Assembly: GCA_051294375.1 (NCBI GenBank)
Contig: CM119270.1
Coordinates: 20,668,417 to 20,732,416, forward strand
DNA: 64,000 nucleotides
Source: Paraspadella gotoi
Taxonomy: Eukaryota; Chaetognatha
Direction: 5' to 3'
Position 1 is the stretch's first letter. Every line of letters begins with the position of its first letter. Below, in pieces: positions 10,426 to 23,438 of this stretch. The position numbers and the translations under genes were made by a program. Below the pieces are notes generated by a model. The model did no database searches. It worked only from the letters and a program-made list of their open reading frames with translations, and was not told where the DNA came from.

Positions 10426-12650
10426 CACCAAGTGTTAGAGCGCCCGGGACTGTCGCGCAGAAAGATAGTATTGATTCATGACTCGGCGCCCGTTTCTCTT
10501 TGGTAATGCAGCTGCAGAAGAAGGAGGAGATTGACCAGAGACGAGAAATGAGAAGAGAGAGATGAGAGAGATGGAGACCGAGAGAGTATGAGATTGAGAG
10601 AGAGAGAGAGAGTGAGAAAGGAAATCTAAGGAGACAAAAAATAGTTAAAAGGCGTAAGTGCAATATTTAGCGAGTTGTCTTTGCCTTCCATTTGAGAAAA
10701 GACGTGGGCCCCTTATTGTTTTAGAGGAAAAGCCGTTGAATTCATATCGTTCTAAGTTTCAAAAAAAAATTAAGTATTAACGAATTTAGATATTAGAAGA
10801 GTAAATACAATAGTGTGGCATTTTCAGTGTTGGTTCCTAGGTGATGCGTTGTGTCATTTCGATGGGTGAAAAACTAACGTTGAGGGCTACGTATTTTTAC
10901 TGTTTATATGACGTAAAGACTGTAAACACAGTACTTTTATTATGTATTGTTAAAACTTGGTTGGTGAACATTAAGATTACAAACCAGTTTCGAATCGTGC
11001 CCGCGATAATTTAGTGGTGAATTACAACAGATAATACAGTGCTGCCTAATATGATGGAAAATTCTAGAATTGGTACATTGGTCTGCCAATACATTAAATA
11101 CTTAGGCTTTGAAACTGAATGTTACTGGGTCTATAATGTAGTATAATCTGGGCCGTAAGTTTATGTCCTACTTAATATATTGCTAATTATAAAAAAATAT
11201 TTTATAAAATCAAAACAATATTTTTTTGTGTCAATATATATTATATTATTCATTAGCAATACTTGGATCTCCAGATACATATTAATTAAAATAAAATAAA
11301 ATTAGAATAAGAAAAATACTGTTTAAAAAATATTTTAAATTGTTTTCGAAACAACGTATTTTGATTGTAGCAAGACGTACATGTTTTAGTCTTATGACAT
11401 TACGAAGCCTTCGTCAGCGTCAAGAATTTTTGTGAATTTTTTGAAAGAGACATTGTGTGCAAAGGAGAAAAAGAACGTGAAAGAGAGAAAAGTGAGAGAG
11501 AGAGAGAGAGAGCAGAGGAATAGAGATGAGTGAGAGAGAGAGAGTGACGAGAGAGAGAGAGAGGCGGCAAACCGTTTCCAACACAGAGTGAGGCAAAAGA
11601 ACAGTGCGTCAGATGTGTAGGACATGGCTTAGTGAAGACAGAGGTGAGGCTTAGAAGCATACAGAAAAATACTGCCACCTATTGTAGACAGTCAGACTGG
11701 TCTCGTGCGTGCTCCATGACCCGAACTGGTTCTCAAGAGGTATTAGAGAGGCAATATACATCAAAGCCCTTGCAGCCCCTCTTTGAAACGTTGATGAGGA
11801 CGATTCAATCTCCCGTAACAAGCTATGATACGCCGTAGTTCAAAAGCGGTGGTGGAGGCGCCCGTCTCCACCACGTCCGCAAAGTACTCCCTGTATCCAC
11901 TCAACGAAACAGGCGGAACCTTTGCGCAGCCAGGGATGGAAACATGCCTCTTGTCCAACGGCCAGAAACCTCACGCTCGGTCAGCAGGCGAGAAGAGGGC
12001 AGGTCGACGCGTACCAAAGCCAGAGAGACATTAGAGGGATAGCTTTTGCAGTCTTCCGCAACGACAGCCTCGCCTAGTTCCGAACAGCATACGAGGCTCA
12101 ACCACTATGACCTCTCAGACATTGATGCGCAAGCAATTGACTCGTACCACATCGTCAAGGCCTTTGTTATTTGCTTCGAAGCTAGCTCCATTTTGAGCTC
12201 TTTGCTTAGATTCCTTAACTTCGCTTTTTCTTTCTTTCTACTTAAATTTAATTGACTATCTCTCGAAATTTCACATTTTTCCGAATTTCAGTGTTTTACA
12301 CACTTTCACTTATAGTTTAGTGAATTAATTGTTACAAATATTTATTTCGAACTGTCAGTTTAAATAATTGATTATGCTTTGTTGTACATTGCACAATGTA
12401 TTGTTCATCTATATTTTCTCTCTCTTCTCTCTCTCTTTCTAAATATACTATATATTTATTTATACCAGTTTTAATTTTCTATTTCACAATATAGGTCTCA
12501 AACCTGTCCTTCACCTAAACGTCCTCATATCTGACCACTGGTTGCTCTGGCTGCAATCTGTTGTGGAAACGTTTGCCCTCTCCTCCTATCTCTTACTTCG
12601 TCATCGTACGTCTCTCGTCTGGCTTCTCTCGTCGTCTGCTGCTCTGCTCG

Positions 12651-12675
12651 NNNNNNNNNNNNNNNNNNNNNNNNN
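12651..12675. other. Assembly gap, 25 N
   Basis: It separates units A and B. The sequence to its left (130 bp) is identical to that left of the gap at 18515. Confidence 0.98.
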
Positions 12676-13144
12676 ATGATGATGATGATGATGATGATGA
12701 TGGTAATGATGATGTTGAAGGTTATCATGCCGACGATGACGACGATGACAATGACGACGACGAAGACTAGAGCGATGACGACGATGACGACGATGATCAC
12801 GACTTTGATGTCATCGGTTATGACAATGATTTCGTCGAACAATGACAAGTAGAAAAAAAGTACGGCGATTATAAAGATTACGATGACAACTATACTGACA
12901 CTGACGGCAGAAAAAGACAACGACGCCGACAAAGATGACGGAGATGGTTTTTATGAGATTTCTCGAGGGAAATAACAACAACAACAACAAGAACGACAAT
13001 GAACACGTTGCTTTGCGAAAAAAAACAACAACAATAAAAAAGATGACGACGACGACGACGACGAACGAAAACGACGATGAAAACGAAGACGACGCGATCA
13101 ATAAAGAAACGCCGAATGAGAGAGAGAGGAGAGAGAGGAGAGAG

Positions 13145-13175
<31 letters not shown>

Positions 13176-13219
13176 AGAGAGAGAAGAGGAGAGAGGAGAT
13201 GACCGTCGTCGGAAATTTG

Positions 13220-13382
13220 GCAATGGAAGTTTTTGGTTTTCTTCATTCAGTGCTTCGCAGAGAGATTCTTTAAGTGTTAGATATATAGTAATTGGGATAC
13301 AAAAGCTGTCGTTGGAATCGAACGCAGTGACCATCTCCACGGCTAATCGAAACCTTTTCATCCCAAAACGCCCACCTGTCGC
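13220..13382 (-). mobile_element. SINE-like unit, inverted copy B
   Basis: Reverse complement of the unit at 2436-2550, with the B-box region at about 13315-13325 carrying an extra base. Confidence 0.45.
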
Positions 13383-14072
13383 GGAAAGATTTAAACGGGA
13401 ACTAAAACTAAAAACATAAACAAACCAAACAACAACAAAACGATAGAACCTCAACGTGTGCAGACGAAGATGAGATTTCTAATGTAAACTCGGTGCAAAA
13501 TGATCTCTCTTTCTCTCTCTCTCCTCTCTTCTCTCTCTCTTCTCATCTCCGCCTGCTCCTCCCTTGTCATCTCCTGCTCTCTTCTGGCTTCCTTATGCCC
13601 TCTTCCCGAGACCGGGAATAGCAATGTCCGGCGACGAAAAGTGACGGGAACAGAACCTCAACGGAATTTTCGTCCTGATGGTTGGACGACGGGGACGAAG
13701 TATGAAGAGACGAGGAGCGAAAATGACAATAATTGACGAAAAATTGACCAAGCAAGCAAAAATTATGACGTTTGAAGGGCCAAAAGGACGACGATTGAAC
13801 AATGACTAAAACAGATGAAACAGCGACGCATTGATTTAGTGAACCATCGGAACTATGATTATGAAGATTTGACAAGAAGTGATGATGATATTATATGACA
13901 TGATTGACAAAGAATTATGGATGACCGACGGAAGAGATGGGAGGAGATTATAGTACGTGGATGAGTTGATTACAGGAACTGTCTGACAACGACCCGACGA
14001 TGGGCGACCGATGATCGTATTAGATGTCGACACTGATTGATGACGACAACGATGTAACACAGATGACCCTAT

Positions 14073-14811
14073 TAAGGCGTAAGTAAAATGTTTTCTTGAA
14101 TAGGTTAATAACTAAAAGTGAGGACGACTAACTTTAATTAAATTCTAAAAGTGAGGGAGACGACGACAACATTGATAACTAATGTGAACATTTACTTATA
14201 AAAAAATTTTATAATAAACTTTGATAGCAATTTACGCAGTAGGCCACTATTTATAACCTAGTACTAATGGCAATAAAATGTTTAAAGTTTCAAAACAGTT
14301 TTTTTCTTAAGGAAATTTTTTTTTGGGCAGATTTGGAGTTCGTTCATAAAAGTGGATTGGAGACAAGAAATATAACTCTTTTTAAAAATAATTCTTTCAT
14401 TAAGTGGGTCAAACCAATTTAAAAATAGCTATATTTTTAAGAAGCTGAAATTTGTTTTTTTAATATATTAAAATAGCGTTTTGTTTTTAAGGAATATTTT
14501 AACCGCACTTAATGGAAAGATATTTTAAAAATATAATTATTTTATTCTTTTTATCAACTTTTGGACGAGGAATTCAAATCGTGCAATCAAAATTAAGAGA
14601 AGCCTATTTTAAAATATTTTCGATTTCTAGATTACAAGGATAGGTACGTATGATATTATAAATATTAGGGCTCTACTGGTTGAAATTAAAAACATAAATT
14701 AATATTTTTTTACAAATTAATGTTTCAACCATGGATGGCTAGTGTTGGCTTATGAATTTTGACGCCTTTAGGAATTTTGCATACCGTGTAACTCTTCGCA
14801 CTACAACCTTA
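14073..14811 (-). mobile_element. Foldback MITE, copy in unit B
   Basis: Begins TAAGGCGTAAG and ends CAACCTTA, with the same flanking sequence as copies 1 and A. It has numerous single-base indels relative to the clean copy at 61273-61890. Confidence 0.6.
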
Positions 14812-17800
14812 ATTGAGCTGTATAATGACAATGACAACAATGGAAGACGGAAAATTAACAAAAAAATTTATAACGTTTAGGAAGAAGATTAATGACGACA
14901 ATAATTAATGACAATGAAGCGAACAATAAAAGCGACGAAGACGACAAAGATGAAGACAAAGATGAAGGCATTTCTTTCGATCGGGTCATTCACTTCGATG
15001 TCATTTCGCTTTCTTGAGTCATTCAATTCTGTGAGTCATTTCACTTCATGGTGAGTTCATTCACTTTCTTCAGGCCGTTCACACCTTTGGATTGTACTAT
15101 CTAGGAAAAAAGTATATAGCATTTTTAATAAAGGATATCTTATTCGAAAAATTATTTGATTAAAAAATCAGAATGTTTTTCGGATCTACATTTGAATTTT
15201 TTTCAGTAGCTTAACCTTCCATTTTTTGTAGCGTCAAATCGTTTAGAAGTTACAGCGCCAAAAAATATTGTTACTTCAAATAAAATAGCGAAAAAATTTT
15301 TCCAATATTTATTTGGGTTTTTTTCCTTTTAATTTTTTTTTTAATATTATTTTAATGCAGTTTATATTATAATAGTTCTGCTTAGTCATATGGACTCAAA
15401 CATGACTCTATTGTCGTTTTCCAAAATCTTCCCTTTTTGTTTCAATTTAATAAGTGTTATATACCTAAAAGAGACTGGAGAAAGACATTGCATCAAGCCA
15501 AACCATTGGTGTCTGAAAGAATTTCCTTAAAGATTGGATAAGACATTTTCACTGTCATAAATCACAATTTGCTGTATGAGTAGAATGCCCACGAGAAATG
15601 CGTGCGAGTATCGATAGCCGAGGAGGGGGTCCTATACTCAAATATGAGAATGTTTTACCCTGTTTTGTATCATCAGCACTTTTTATTAGATAAATGAATT
15701 ATTTATATACTTTTTTCCTAGATAGTATTATGTATATATTATTTTTTTCTAGATTAAGTTATAATTTTTTTTAATATTTCTCCCAAAGGAAATTGGTGCA
15801 TTAATCTTTGTATTTTGGTTAAAATATTGAAAAATGCAGATCACTATGTTTTCATCTTTCTCTCTCTTCTCTCTCTCTCTCTCTTCTCTCCTCTCCCCCT
15901 TATTCCTTATCTTTTCTTTTCTCCTCTAATCTATTATTACTTTTCTTTCTTCTCTTTTCCTCTTACTTTCTCTCCCTTCTCCTCTCCCTTATCTTTCCTT
16001 CTGCTCTCTCCCTGTCTCGTCTCTCTTACTTTTCCGCTTTAACTTCCCTCACCATCTCCCCATATTCTTTATCTCTTTTTTTCCTCTGCCTTCACTCCAG
16101 CATTTCTTTATTTCTCTTCTCCTTTTCTTTACCTCTGTTCCTCTGTCTCCCTCTCTCCATGCTTATCTCCTTTTCATCCTTTCTCTACTCCCTCCCTCTT
16201 CTCCTTTCATCTTTTCCCTCTCTCTCCCCCCTCACTCTCTTTCTCGCTTCCACCAAGTGATAGAGCGCCCGGGGACTGTTACGGCAGAATAGATAGTATT
16301 GATTATGATCCTCGCGCCCGATTTCTCTTTGGTAATGCTAGCTGCAAGAGACATGATGAGTAGATAGACCAGAGACGAGAAGATTGAGAAGAGAGAGAGA
16401 GAGGCATGGAGAGAGAGATGTAGAGTTGAGAGAGAGATGAGAGGTGAAAAGGAAAATTAAGGAGACAATATAAAAGTTAAAAGTAAGTGGAATATTTACG
16501 CGAGTTGTCTTTGGGCACTTCATTTGAGAAAAAGACGTGGCCCTATTGTTTTAGAGAATAAAGGGTTGATTTATATCGTTCTAAGTTCAAAAAAAATTAA
16601 GATTAACGGATTTAAATAATTAGAAGAGTACATACATAGTGTGGCATTTTCGTTTGGTTCCTAGGTGATGCGTTGTGTCATTATCGATGGATTGAAAAAC
16701 TAAACGTTGAGCTACGTATTTTTACGTGTTAAATATACGTAAAGACTTGAAACACAGTACTTGTTTGATTATTATGTTAAACGTTTTGTTTGTGGAACGA
16801 TTAAGAAGTTACAAACCAGTTTCGAATCGTGCCCGCGATAATTTAGTGCAGTGAATACAACAGATGAATAACTGCTGCCTAATGGGAAGGTAAAAAAATC
16901 TCTTAGAATATGGTAACAGTGTCTGGCCAATATGTAAATCAAAGGGACTTTGAAACTGAACTGTTACTGTGGCTTATAATGCTAATATACTGCGGCTCGG
17001 GATGTTTATGTCCTACTTAATATTTGCTATTATAAAAAAAATATTTATAAATCAAACAATATATTTTTTGTTTCAATAATATATTATTTATTCATTAGTC
17101 AATACTTTGATTCCAGATACATATTAAATTAAAATAAAATAAAATAAGAATAAGAAAAATACTTGTTAAAAAATATTTTAAATTGTTTGTGCAAACAACG
17201 CATTTTGCATTGTAGCAAGGACGTACATGTTTTGTCTATCATGACATTACAAGCCTTCGTCAGCGTCAAGAATTTTTGTGTAATTTTTTGAAAAGAAACA
17301 TTGTAGTGCAAAGGAGAAAAGACGTTGAAAGAGAGAAAAAGTGAGGAGAGAGAGAGAGAGAGAGAGAATGAGAGATGAGGGAGAGAGAGAGAGTGAGAAA
17401 GAGAGAGAGAGAGCGGCAAAGTTTCCAACACAGAGTTGAGCAAAAGAACAGTGCGTCAGATGTGAGGCACAGGTTAGGTGAAGACAGAGGTGAGCTAGAA
17501 CATACAGAAAATACTGCCACCTATTGTAGACGGTCAACTGGGTCTCGTGCGTCCCATGACCCGAACTGGTTCTCAAGCAGGTATTAGCAGAGGCAATATA
17601 CATCAAAAGCCCTTGGAGCCCCTCTTGAAACGTGATGAGGACGATTCAATCTCCCGTAAAAGCTATTGATAGCGCCGTTAGGTCAAAAGCGGTGGGTGGA
17701 GGCCCCGTCTCCACCGACGTCGCGCAAAGACTCCCTGTATCCACTCAACAAACAGGCGGAACCTTTGCGCAGCCATGGAGGAGGAAACGATGCCTCTTTC

Positions 17801-18514
17801 AACTGCGCAGAACTCACTGCTCGTCAGCAGGCGAGAAGAGGGCAGTCGACGGCGCTACCAAGCCAGAGAGACATAAGGGATAGCTTTTGCAGTCTTCCGC
17901 AACGAAGCCTCCCTAGTGTCCGAACAGCATACGAGGCTCAACCACTATGACCTCTCAGAGCATTGAGCGGGCAACAATTGACTCGACCATGGCTCGTCAA
18001 GGCCTTGTTATTTGGCTTGCAAGGGGGCATAGCTCTGATTTTGAGCTCTTTGCTTAGATTCGTTAACTTCGCTTTTTTCTGTCTTTTAAACTTAAGATTT
18101 AATTGACTATCGGTCTCAAATTTCACTTTGTTCCAAATTTCATTTTTACACACTTTCACTTTATCTATTTAGTTAGATTAAATTGGTTACAAATATTTAT
18201 TTCACTGTCAGTTTAAATAATTAAGTTATGCTTTGTTGTAACATTGCACAAGTATTGATTTATCTAATATTTTTCTCTCTTCATCTCTCTCTTTCTAAAT
18301 AGTATATATATTTATTATGACACGAAGTTTTAATTTTCTGATTCAGCAATATAGTTCTCACAAGCCTGTCCTTCACCATAAACTGTCCTCATATCTGACC
18401 ACTGGTTGCTCTGGCTGCAATCTGTTGTGGAAACGTTTGCCCTCTCCTCCTATCTCTTACTTCGTCATCGTACGTCTCTCGTCTGGCTTCTCTCGTCGTC
18501 TGCTGCTCTGCTCG

Positions 18515-18539
18515 NNNNNNNNNNNNNNNNNNNNNNNNN
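18515..18539. other. Assembly gap, 25 N
   Basis: Terminates unit B; unrelated AT-rich sequence follows. Confidence 0.98.
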
Positions 18540-18739
18540 TTTTTTTTTTCATTCACAAAAATTTTATTTCGACAAAATCCAATAAAAAAAGGAGAGAAAA
18601 TCAAAAATTCGAAGAAAAAGAAGAAAAAAAAAAGGAAAAAAGACGAACGGTCGAAGAACGAATGTCATGGATCGAAATAATTATACAATAAACAATGAAC
18701 ATTAAACAAACAAAAATAATAAACGTTAACCCGAACAAT

Positions 18740-19115
18740 GAAAAAAAGTCTCTTATTCGGGAGACCCCCATTTCTGCTCTTTTTTCTCAGAATTTAATTT
18801 TCATCTTAATATTTAATCTAAATACATCAATAAATCAATATTTCTAAAATTATAAATCAATCCCCAACCCTAATCGTCAACTCTTATATTTAATCTTTAA
18901 CCCAAAATACTAGTCACTAACACTAATCACAAACCAAATCACTAACCTTAATCACTAACCTAATTTTTAACCCTAACTTTAACCTAATTTTTAATTAAAA
19001 AGATAATATAATGCAGAATTGAGGATGAAATGCAGCCTTCTGGGAAAATAAGGCCAAAATGGGATATCTTACGAACGCAAAATAAAGCAAAATTTGCGAT
19101 AACAAAAAATAAAAA
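18740..19115 (-). repeat. Dispersed module: GGGTCTC box plus TTAGGG-like tract, copy 1
   Basis: On the minus strand it reads a CCTT-GGAAAATAAG-type edge (19020-19060), then a degenerate TTAGGN tract (18840-18990), then the AGAAATGGGGGTCTC box (18750-18775). The same order and edges recur at 32930-33330, and in part at 43190-43400. No coding capacity. Confidence 0.55.
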
Positions 19116-19135
19116 AAAGAAATTAATTAAAATGA

Positions 19136-19295
19136 NNNNNNNNNNNNNNNNNNNNNNNNNNNNNNNNNNNNNNNNNNNNNNNNNNNNNNNNNNNNNNNNN
19201 NNNNNNNNNNNNNNNNNNNNNNNNNNNNNNNNNNNNNNNNNNNNNNNNNNNNNNNNNNNNNNNNNNNNNNNNNNNNNNNNNNNNNNNNNNNNNNN
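19136..19295. other. Assembly gap, 160 N
   Basis: Undetermined bases followed by a GA microsatellite (19296-19317). Confidence 0.98.
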
Positions 19296-19384
19296 GAGAG
19301 AGAGAGAGAGAGAGAGATCAATTCTCAATGACTCGATCTCTTTTCGTTTCTCTTTTTCTTCTTTTCCTCTTTTTCCTTTTTTCT

Positions 19385-19823
19385 CTTCCTTGCATCAGAA
19401 TCCTCATTGGCGGATCCGCGTTCCTTTCTCGATCGCTGATTGGCCAAGTCTTTCGACCCCTGATTGGCCGATTCTATCGATCCTCGATCGCCGGAAATTC
19501 GTTCCGGTGCCGAACTTTTCGAAGTCCATATTTTGTCGCTCGCGCTTCGTTTTCCGTATCCTTTCGCACGATCGTGAACTCGACTCTGATTGGCCGACGA
19601 TCTTCGAGCGGGTTGACGAATCTCGAACGCTGATTGGCCGCCGTTGCCACCGCCGCCTCCGCCGCGGCGGGACGAAGACGGCGTCGAAATCGCGGACTCT
19701 GATTGGCTGAAATCCGGAGCTCTCTGCTTCGACGCAGGAGACGCGGATTTGAAGGCAGGAATCTTCCTAGTCTCCCAGGCGCCGTTTCCCGCCAAAGTCA
19801 CCGCAACCATCGTCGTCGTCGTT

Positions 19824-19854
<31 letters not shown>

Positions 19855-20260
19855 TCAAGTCTTTCGCGCTTCTCGCCGCCGAGGTGGTCGATCGCGGCGT
19901 AGAACCGCCGCCACAGTTTCTGAGGTCACCGCCACAGTTCCTGAGGTCACCGCCACAGTTCCTGAGGTCACACCCACAGTTCCGGCTTCCTTCCCCACAG
20001 TCGTGGCTTTCTCTTACACATTCGGATGTGGTATCTCTTTTTTTAAACGGCGACGGAGATGCTGCTGCGGGAGCCGCTACCACTACTGTCGCTCCTGCCG
20101 CTCCTGCCGCTGCGCCGGCTCGATCTTTACTGTTCGTTCTCGTCGCGTAGTGAACATTGTACTGACCGCTGCGTTCGTTGAGTTCGATCTCTTCGTCGCC
20201 TAGTAAAAGGAAGACGCTGATTGGTCGAGGGTTACAAAATAAAATGATCTGATTGGTCAA
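19385..20260. promoter_or_regulatory. GC-rich region with a cluster of inverted CCAAT boxes
   Basis: Seven copies of CTGATTGG(C/T) lie at 19436, 19460, 19586, 19630, 19699, 20217 and 20249, plus a CTCATTGG at about 19403. Read on the minus strand these are CCAAT boxes, the core site of NF-Y. The region is far more CpG-rich than its surroundings and includes a GTC tract (19810-19853) and a 21-bp repeat of four units (about 19905-19985). A 311-codon open frame on the minus strand spans it, but it is made of biased residues (Asp, Gly, Ser, Lys) and repeats. A promoter-like CpG island is one reading; a GC-rich minisatellite is another. Confidence 0.35.
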
Positions 20261-20261
20261 G

Positions 20262-20386
20262 GTTTTGATGAAAGAAAGAAAGGTATATATTGTAATATTA
20301 AATTTGTAATATTAAGAATATTTAGCTATTAACTTTGTTTGTTGGGGTACTTTTTCATAATTCATATTATTTGGGTCGAGCTTTAA

Positions 20387-20424
<38 letters not shown>

Positions 20425-20545
20425 CTCTCCCTCTCTCTCCTCTCCTCATCCTCTCTCTTCTCTCCTTTATGTTCTCTCTCTCTCTCTCTCTTCTCTTCGC
20501 CAGTTCCAATTCTTCTCTTTGACAACGCCTTAACCCTCCGGAGAC
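20262..20545. other. Short spacer with CT microsatellite
   Basis: AT-rich sequence followed by a CT-rich tract (about 20390-20500). No gene seen. Confidence 0.6.
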
Positions 20546-21547
20546 TCTTGGTGAGTTATTTATAAACGAAAGGGTTAAAAGGAGGTTGTCAGTGGTTTTT
20601 TCTCCTTCCGACTCTTTTCTGTCTCTCTTTCCTCATTTTTATTACCCCCTTTTTCCCTCGGTTTACCTTTCTCCTCCTTCCTCCTCTCTGGGTCCTTCAC
20701 TCTCCTCTCGCCATTCCTCTCTATTCCTTCTCTTATTATTGCTCTTTTTTCTCTTCTTTCTTCTCCCAAAATAGCGCCCTACTCTCTTTCTTTTATCTTT
20801 ATTCCTTCTTTTCCTTCTTTTCCCTTTATTTTCCTTTTCTCCATTGCTCTTTTTTTTTTGTTGCTTTTCCTTTCTTTTTTCTTCATCGGCTTTTTTTTTC
20901 TTTCTTTCTCGGCGATTGCCATCAAATTTAGGTCAAAGAAAATCTTCTTGTAATTTGGTCAAAAACCAAAACATTTTTTTTTTCTGCTTCGAAAATAAAC
21001 GAGGAAAACAAATGCGCCATTTTATGGAGCAACCAGAATAGTTTCGGAAAAAAAAAACCTTGTATATTGTAGCAGTGAACAAATACTCTTAAACAATGTT
21101 TTAACCAAACTTCAAATGCAAATCTCATCACATCCTGGCGCCTTTTAATCAAGACTTCTGGGCCTGTCACGCTTCTCTCAAAGGAAAGAAGGAGGAAGGA
21201 AGGAAGGAAGGAAGGAAGGAAGGAAGGAGGAAGAGAAAAAAGGAAGAATGAATATAAAAGGGAAGGAGAAAAAGAGAGAAACAAGGAAGGAAGAAAGAAA
21301 GGAATGAAGGAGAGGAAAGGAAGGATGAAGGAGGGAAGGAAAGATGAAGGAAGGAAGGAAGGAAAGAAGAGAAGAAGGAAGAAAGAAGTTAGGAAGGAAA
21401 AGAAGGAAGCAGAAGCAGGAAAGAAGGATGAGGGAAGGAGGAACAAAGTAATTATCGAAGAAATGTGTGGAAACTAAGTGGATGAAAGAAAAAAAGAGAA
21501 AGGTTCTTTTGGTAGTATACCTCTCTCTCTCTCTCTTTCTTCTCTCT

Positions 21548-21583
<36 letters not shown>

Positions 21584-21775
21584 CTTCCTCGTCTCTCTCT
21601 CTCTTTCTCTCTCCCTTCTCCGGAAATATTCGAGGTTATAAATTATAATCAGACTCCCTCTACGCACGAACAGGAGATATTTTTTCTTTCTCTCTTTCTT
21701 TTTCTCTCATTTATTCTCTTCTCATTTCACGGGAAAGATTGTCAAGAAGGTTTTTTTTACCGAAAACAGAATCGC
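20546..21775 (+). repeat. Noisy direct repeat, left copy (about 1.23 kb)
   Basis: Starts CTCTTGGTGAGTTATTTATA and contains in order a T/C-rich block, a GCGCCATTTTATGGAGC segment, an AAGG tetranucleotide array (21185-21440), a CT tract and a TTCACGGGAA segment. The copy at 21801-23020 has the same order. Differences are one- to few-base indels. Confidence 0.85.
21185..21440 (+). repeat. (AAGG)n-rich array
   Basis: GGAAGGAAGGAA units with AAAG and GAGG interruptions. A homologous array is at 22425-22690. Confidence 0.9.
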
Positions 21776-21800
21776 NNNNNNNNNNNNNNNNNNNNNNNNN
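21776..21800. other. Assembly gap, 25 N
   Basis: Lies between two copies of the same 1.23-kb sequence; the right flank restarts exactly at the CTCTTGGTGAG that begins the left copy. Confidence 0.98.
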
Positions 21801-23020
21801 CTCTTGGTGAGTTATTTATAAAACGAAAGGGTTAAAAAGGAGGTTGTCACGTGGTTTTTCTCCCTTCCCTTTCTTTTCTGTCTCTCTTTCCTCATTTTAT
21901 TTACCCCCTTTTTCCCTCCTTTCCTTTTCTCCCTTCCTCCCTCCTGTCCTTCCTCCCTCCTCGCCATTCCTCTATTCCTTTCCTTATTTATTGCTCTTTT
22001 TTCTTTCTTTCTCTCCAAATAGCGCCCTCTCTCTTTCTTTTATCTTTATTCCTCTTTTCCTTCTTTTCCCTTTTATTTTCCTTTTTCTCCATTGCTCTTT
22101 TTTTTTGTTGCTTTTCCTTCCTCTTTTTCTTCATCGGCTTTTTTTTTTCTTTCTTTTCTCGCGATTGCCACTCAAATTTAGGTCAAAGAAAATCTCTTGT
22201 AATTTGGGTCAAAAACCCAAAACATTTTTTTTCCTGCTTCGAAATAAACGAGGAAAAAAATGCGCCATTTTGATGGAGCAACTCAGAATAGTTCGGAAAA
22301 AAAAACTTGTATATTGTACAGTGAACAAAATACTCTTAAACAATGTTTACCAAACTTCAAAATGCAAATCTCATCACATCCTGCGCTTTCTACATCAGAC
22401 CTCTGCCTGTCACCGCTTCTCCATCAAGGAAGGAAGGAAGGAAGGAAGGAAGGAAGGAAGGAGGAATGATGAAAATAAAGGAAGGAAGAAGTTGAATGAA
22501 GAAGGGAAGGAGAAAAAAGAGGAAACTAAGGAAGGAAGAGGAAAGGAAAGGAAGGAAAGGAAGAGATGAAGGAAGGAAGGAAGGAAGGAAGGAAGGAAGG
22601 AAAGAAGAGAAGAAGGAAGAAAAGAAGTTAGGAAGGAAAGAAGGAAGCAAGAAAGCAAGGAAAGAAGGAATGAGGGAAGGAAGGAACAAAGTAATTAATG
22701 AAGAAATGCTGTAGGAAACAAGGGATGAAAGAAAAAAAAAGAAAGGTTCCTTTTGGTAGTAATACCTCTCTCTCTCTTCTTTCTCTCGTCTCTCTCTTCT
22801 CTCTCTTCTCTCTCTCTCTGCTCTCTCTCTCTCTCTTCTCTCCTCTCTCTCTCTCTTTTCTCTTCTCCCTTCTCCGGAAATATTCGAGCTTATAAAATTA
22901 TAATCAGACTCCCTCTACGCACGACAGGAGATATTTTTTTTCTTTCTCTCTTTCTTTTTCTCTCATTTATTCTCTTCTCTTTCACGGGAAATTGTCAAGA
23001 GGTTTTTTTAAGCGACAGAG
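21801..23020 (+). repeat. Noisy direct repeat, right copy
   Basis: Collinear with 20546-21775. It continues into a clean GA microsatellite (23020-23095), where the homology ends. Confidence 0.85.
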
Positions 23021-23051
23021 AGAGAGAGAGAGAAGGAGAGAGTAGAGGAGA

Positions 23052-23097
<46 letters not shown>

Positions 23098-23099
23098 GG

Positions 23100-23401
23100 A
23101 AGGATCTGGTCTTGACGAGGCTGTCTGTGCGTGGGTGTGTGAATCCGTTTGTGTGGGTTTTTCCGGGTTTGTAAATCATTTTTATTTATAATGTGTACTG
23201 GTTTCTTAGATGTTTAGATCTTTCATATTAAGATTATACTTTAGTTATACTTTCTGTACTTGCTACTTGGGATGACGTTAAAAAATTTTTCAATCTTATT
23301 TGTTATTATTTTATCTAAATCTGCTATGCCTTAATTTAATTATTTGTCATCTTACTTCTTTTTTAAAGATATTTTCTCATGTGATTGAATTGTCCTATTG
23401 G

Positions 23402-23438
<37 letters not shown>

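Larger units (their letters stand above)
6785..12650. repeat. Composite repeat unit A (about 5.87 kb)
   Basis: A direct, noisy copy of unit B (12676-18514). Order of parts: ATG trinucleotide tract, GAC-rich tract, GA microsatellite, inverted SINE (7400-7562), TCTC tract, MITE (8261-8985), GAATGACTC short repeats, CT-rich block (10020-10420), and about 2.2 kb of non-repetitive sequence (10430-12520). Differences between A and B are mostly single-base insertions and deletions, and no open frame survives in both. The last 130 bp (12521-12650) are identical to 18385-18514. No gene family was recognised in the 2.2-kb part. Confidence 0.8.
12676..18514. repeat. Composite repeat unit B (about 5.84 kb)
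   Basis: Collinear with unit A throughout: ATG tract, GAC tract, SINE-like (13220-13382, minus), MITE (14073-14811, minus), short GAATGACTC repeats, CT-rich block (15840-16250), then 2.2 kb of non-repetitive sequence (16260-18384), ending in the 130 bp shared exactly with unit A. No reading frame is shared with unit A. Confidence 0.8.

Noticed and set aside
11640-12255. Open frames in the non-repetitive part of unit A
   Set aside because: None survives in the homologous unit B at 17.4-18.0 kb, and indel noise breaks every frame. No family recognised.
19325-20260. 311-codon open frame on the minus strand
   Set aside because: Composition is dominated by Asp, Ser, Gly and Lys runs and 21-bp repeats. 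The open frame follows from the GC-rich repeats, and no family was recognised.
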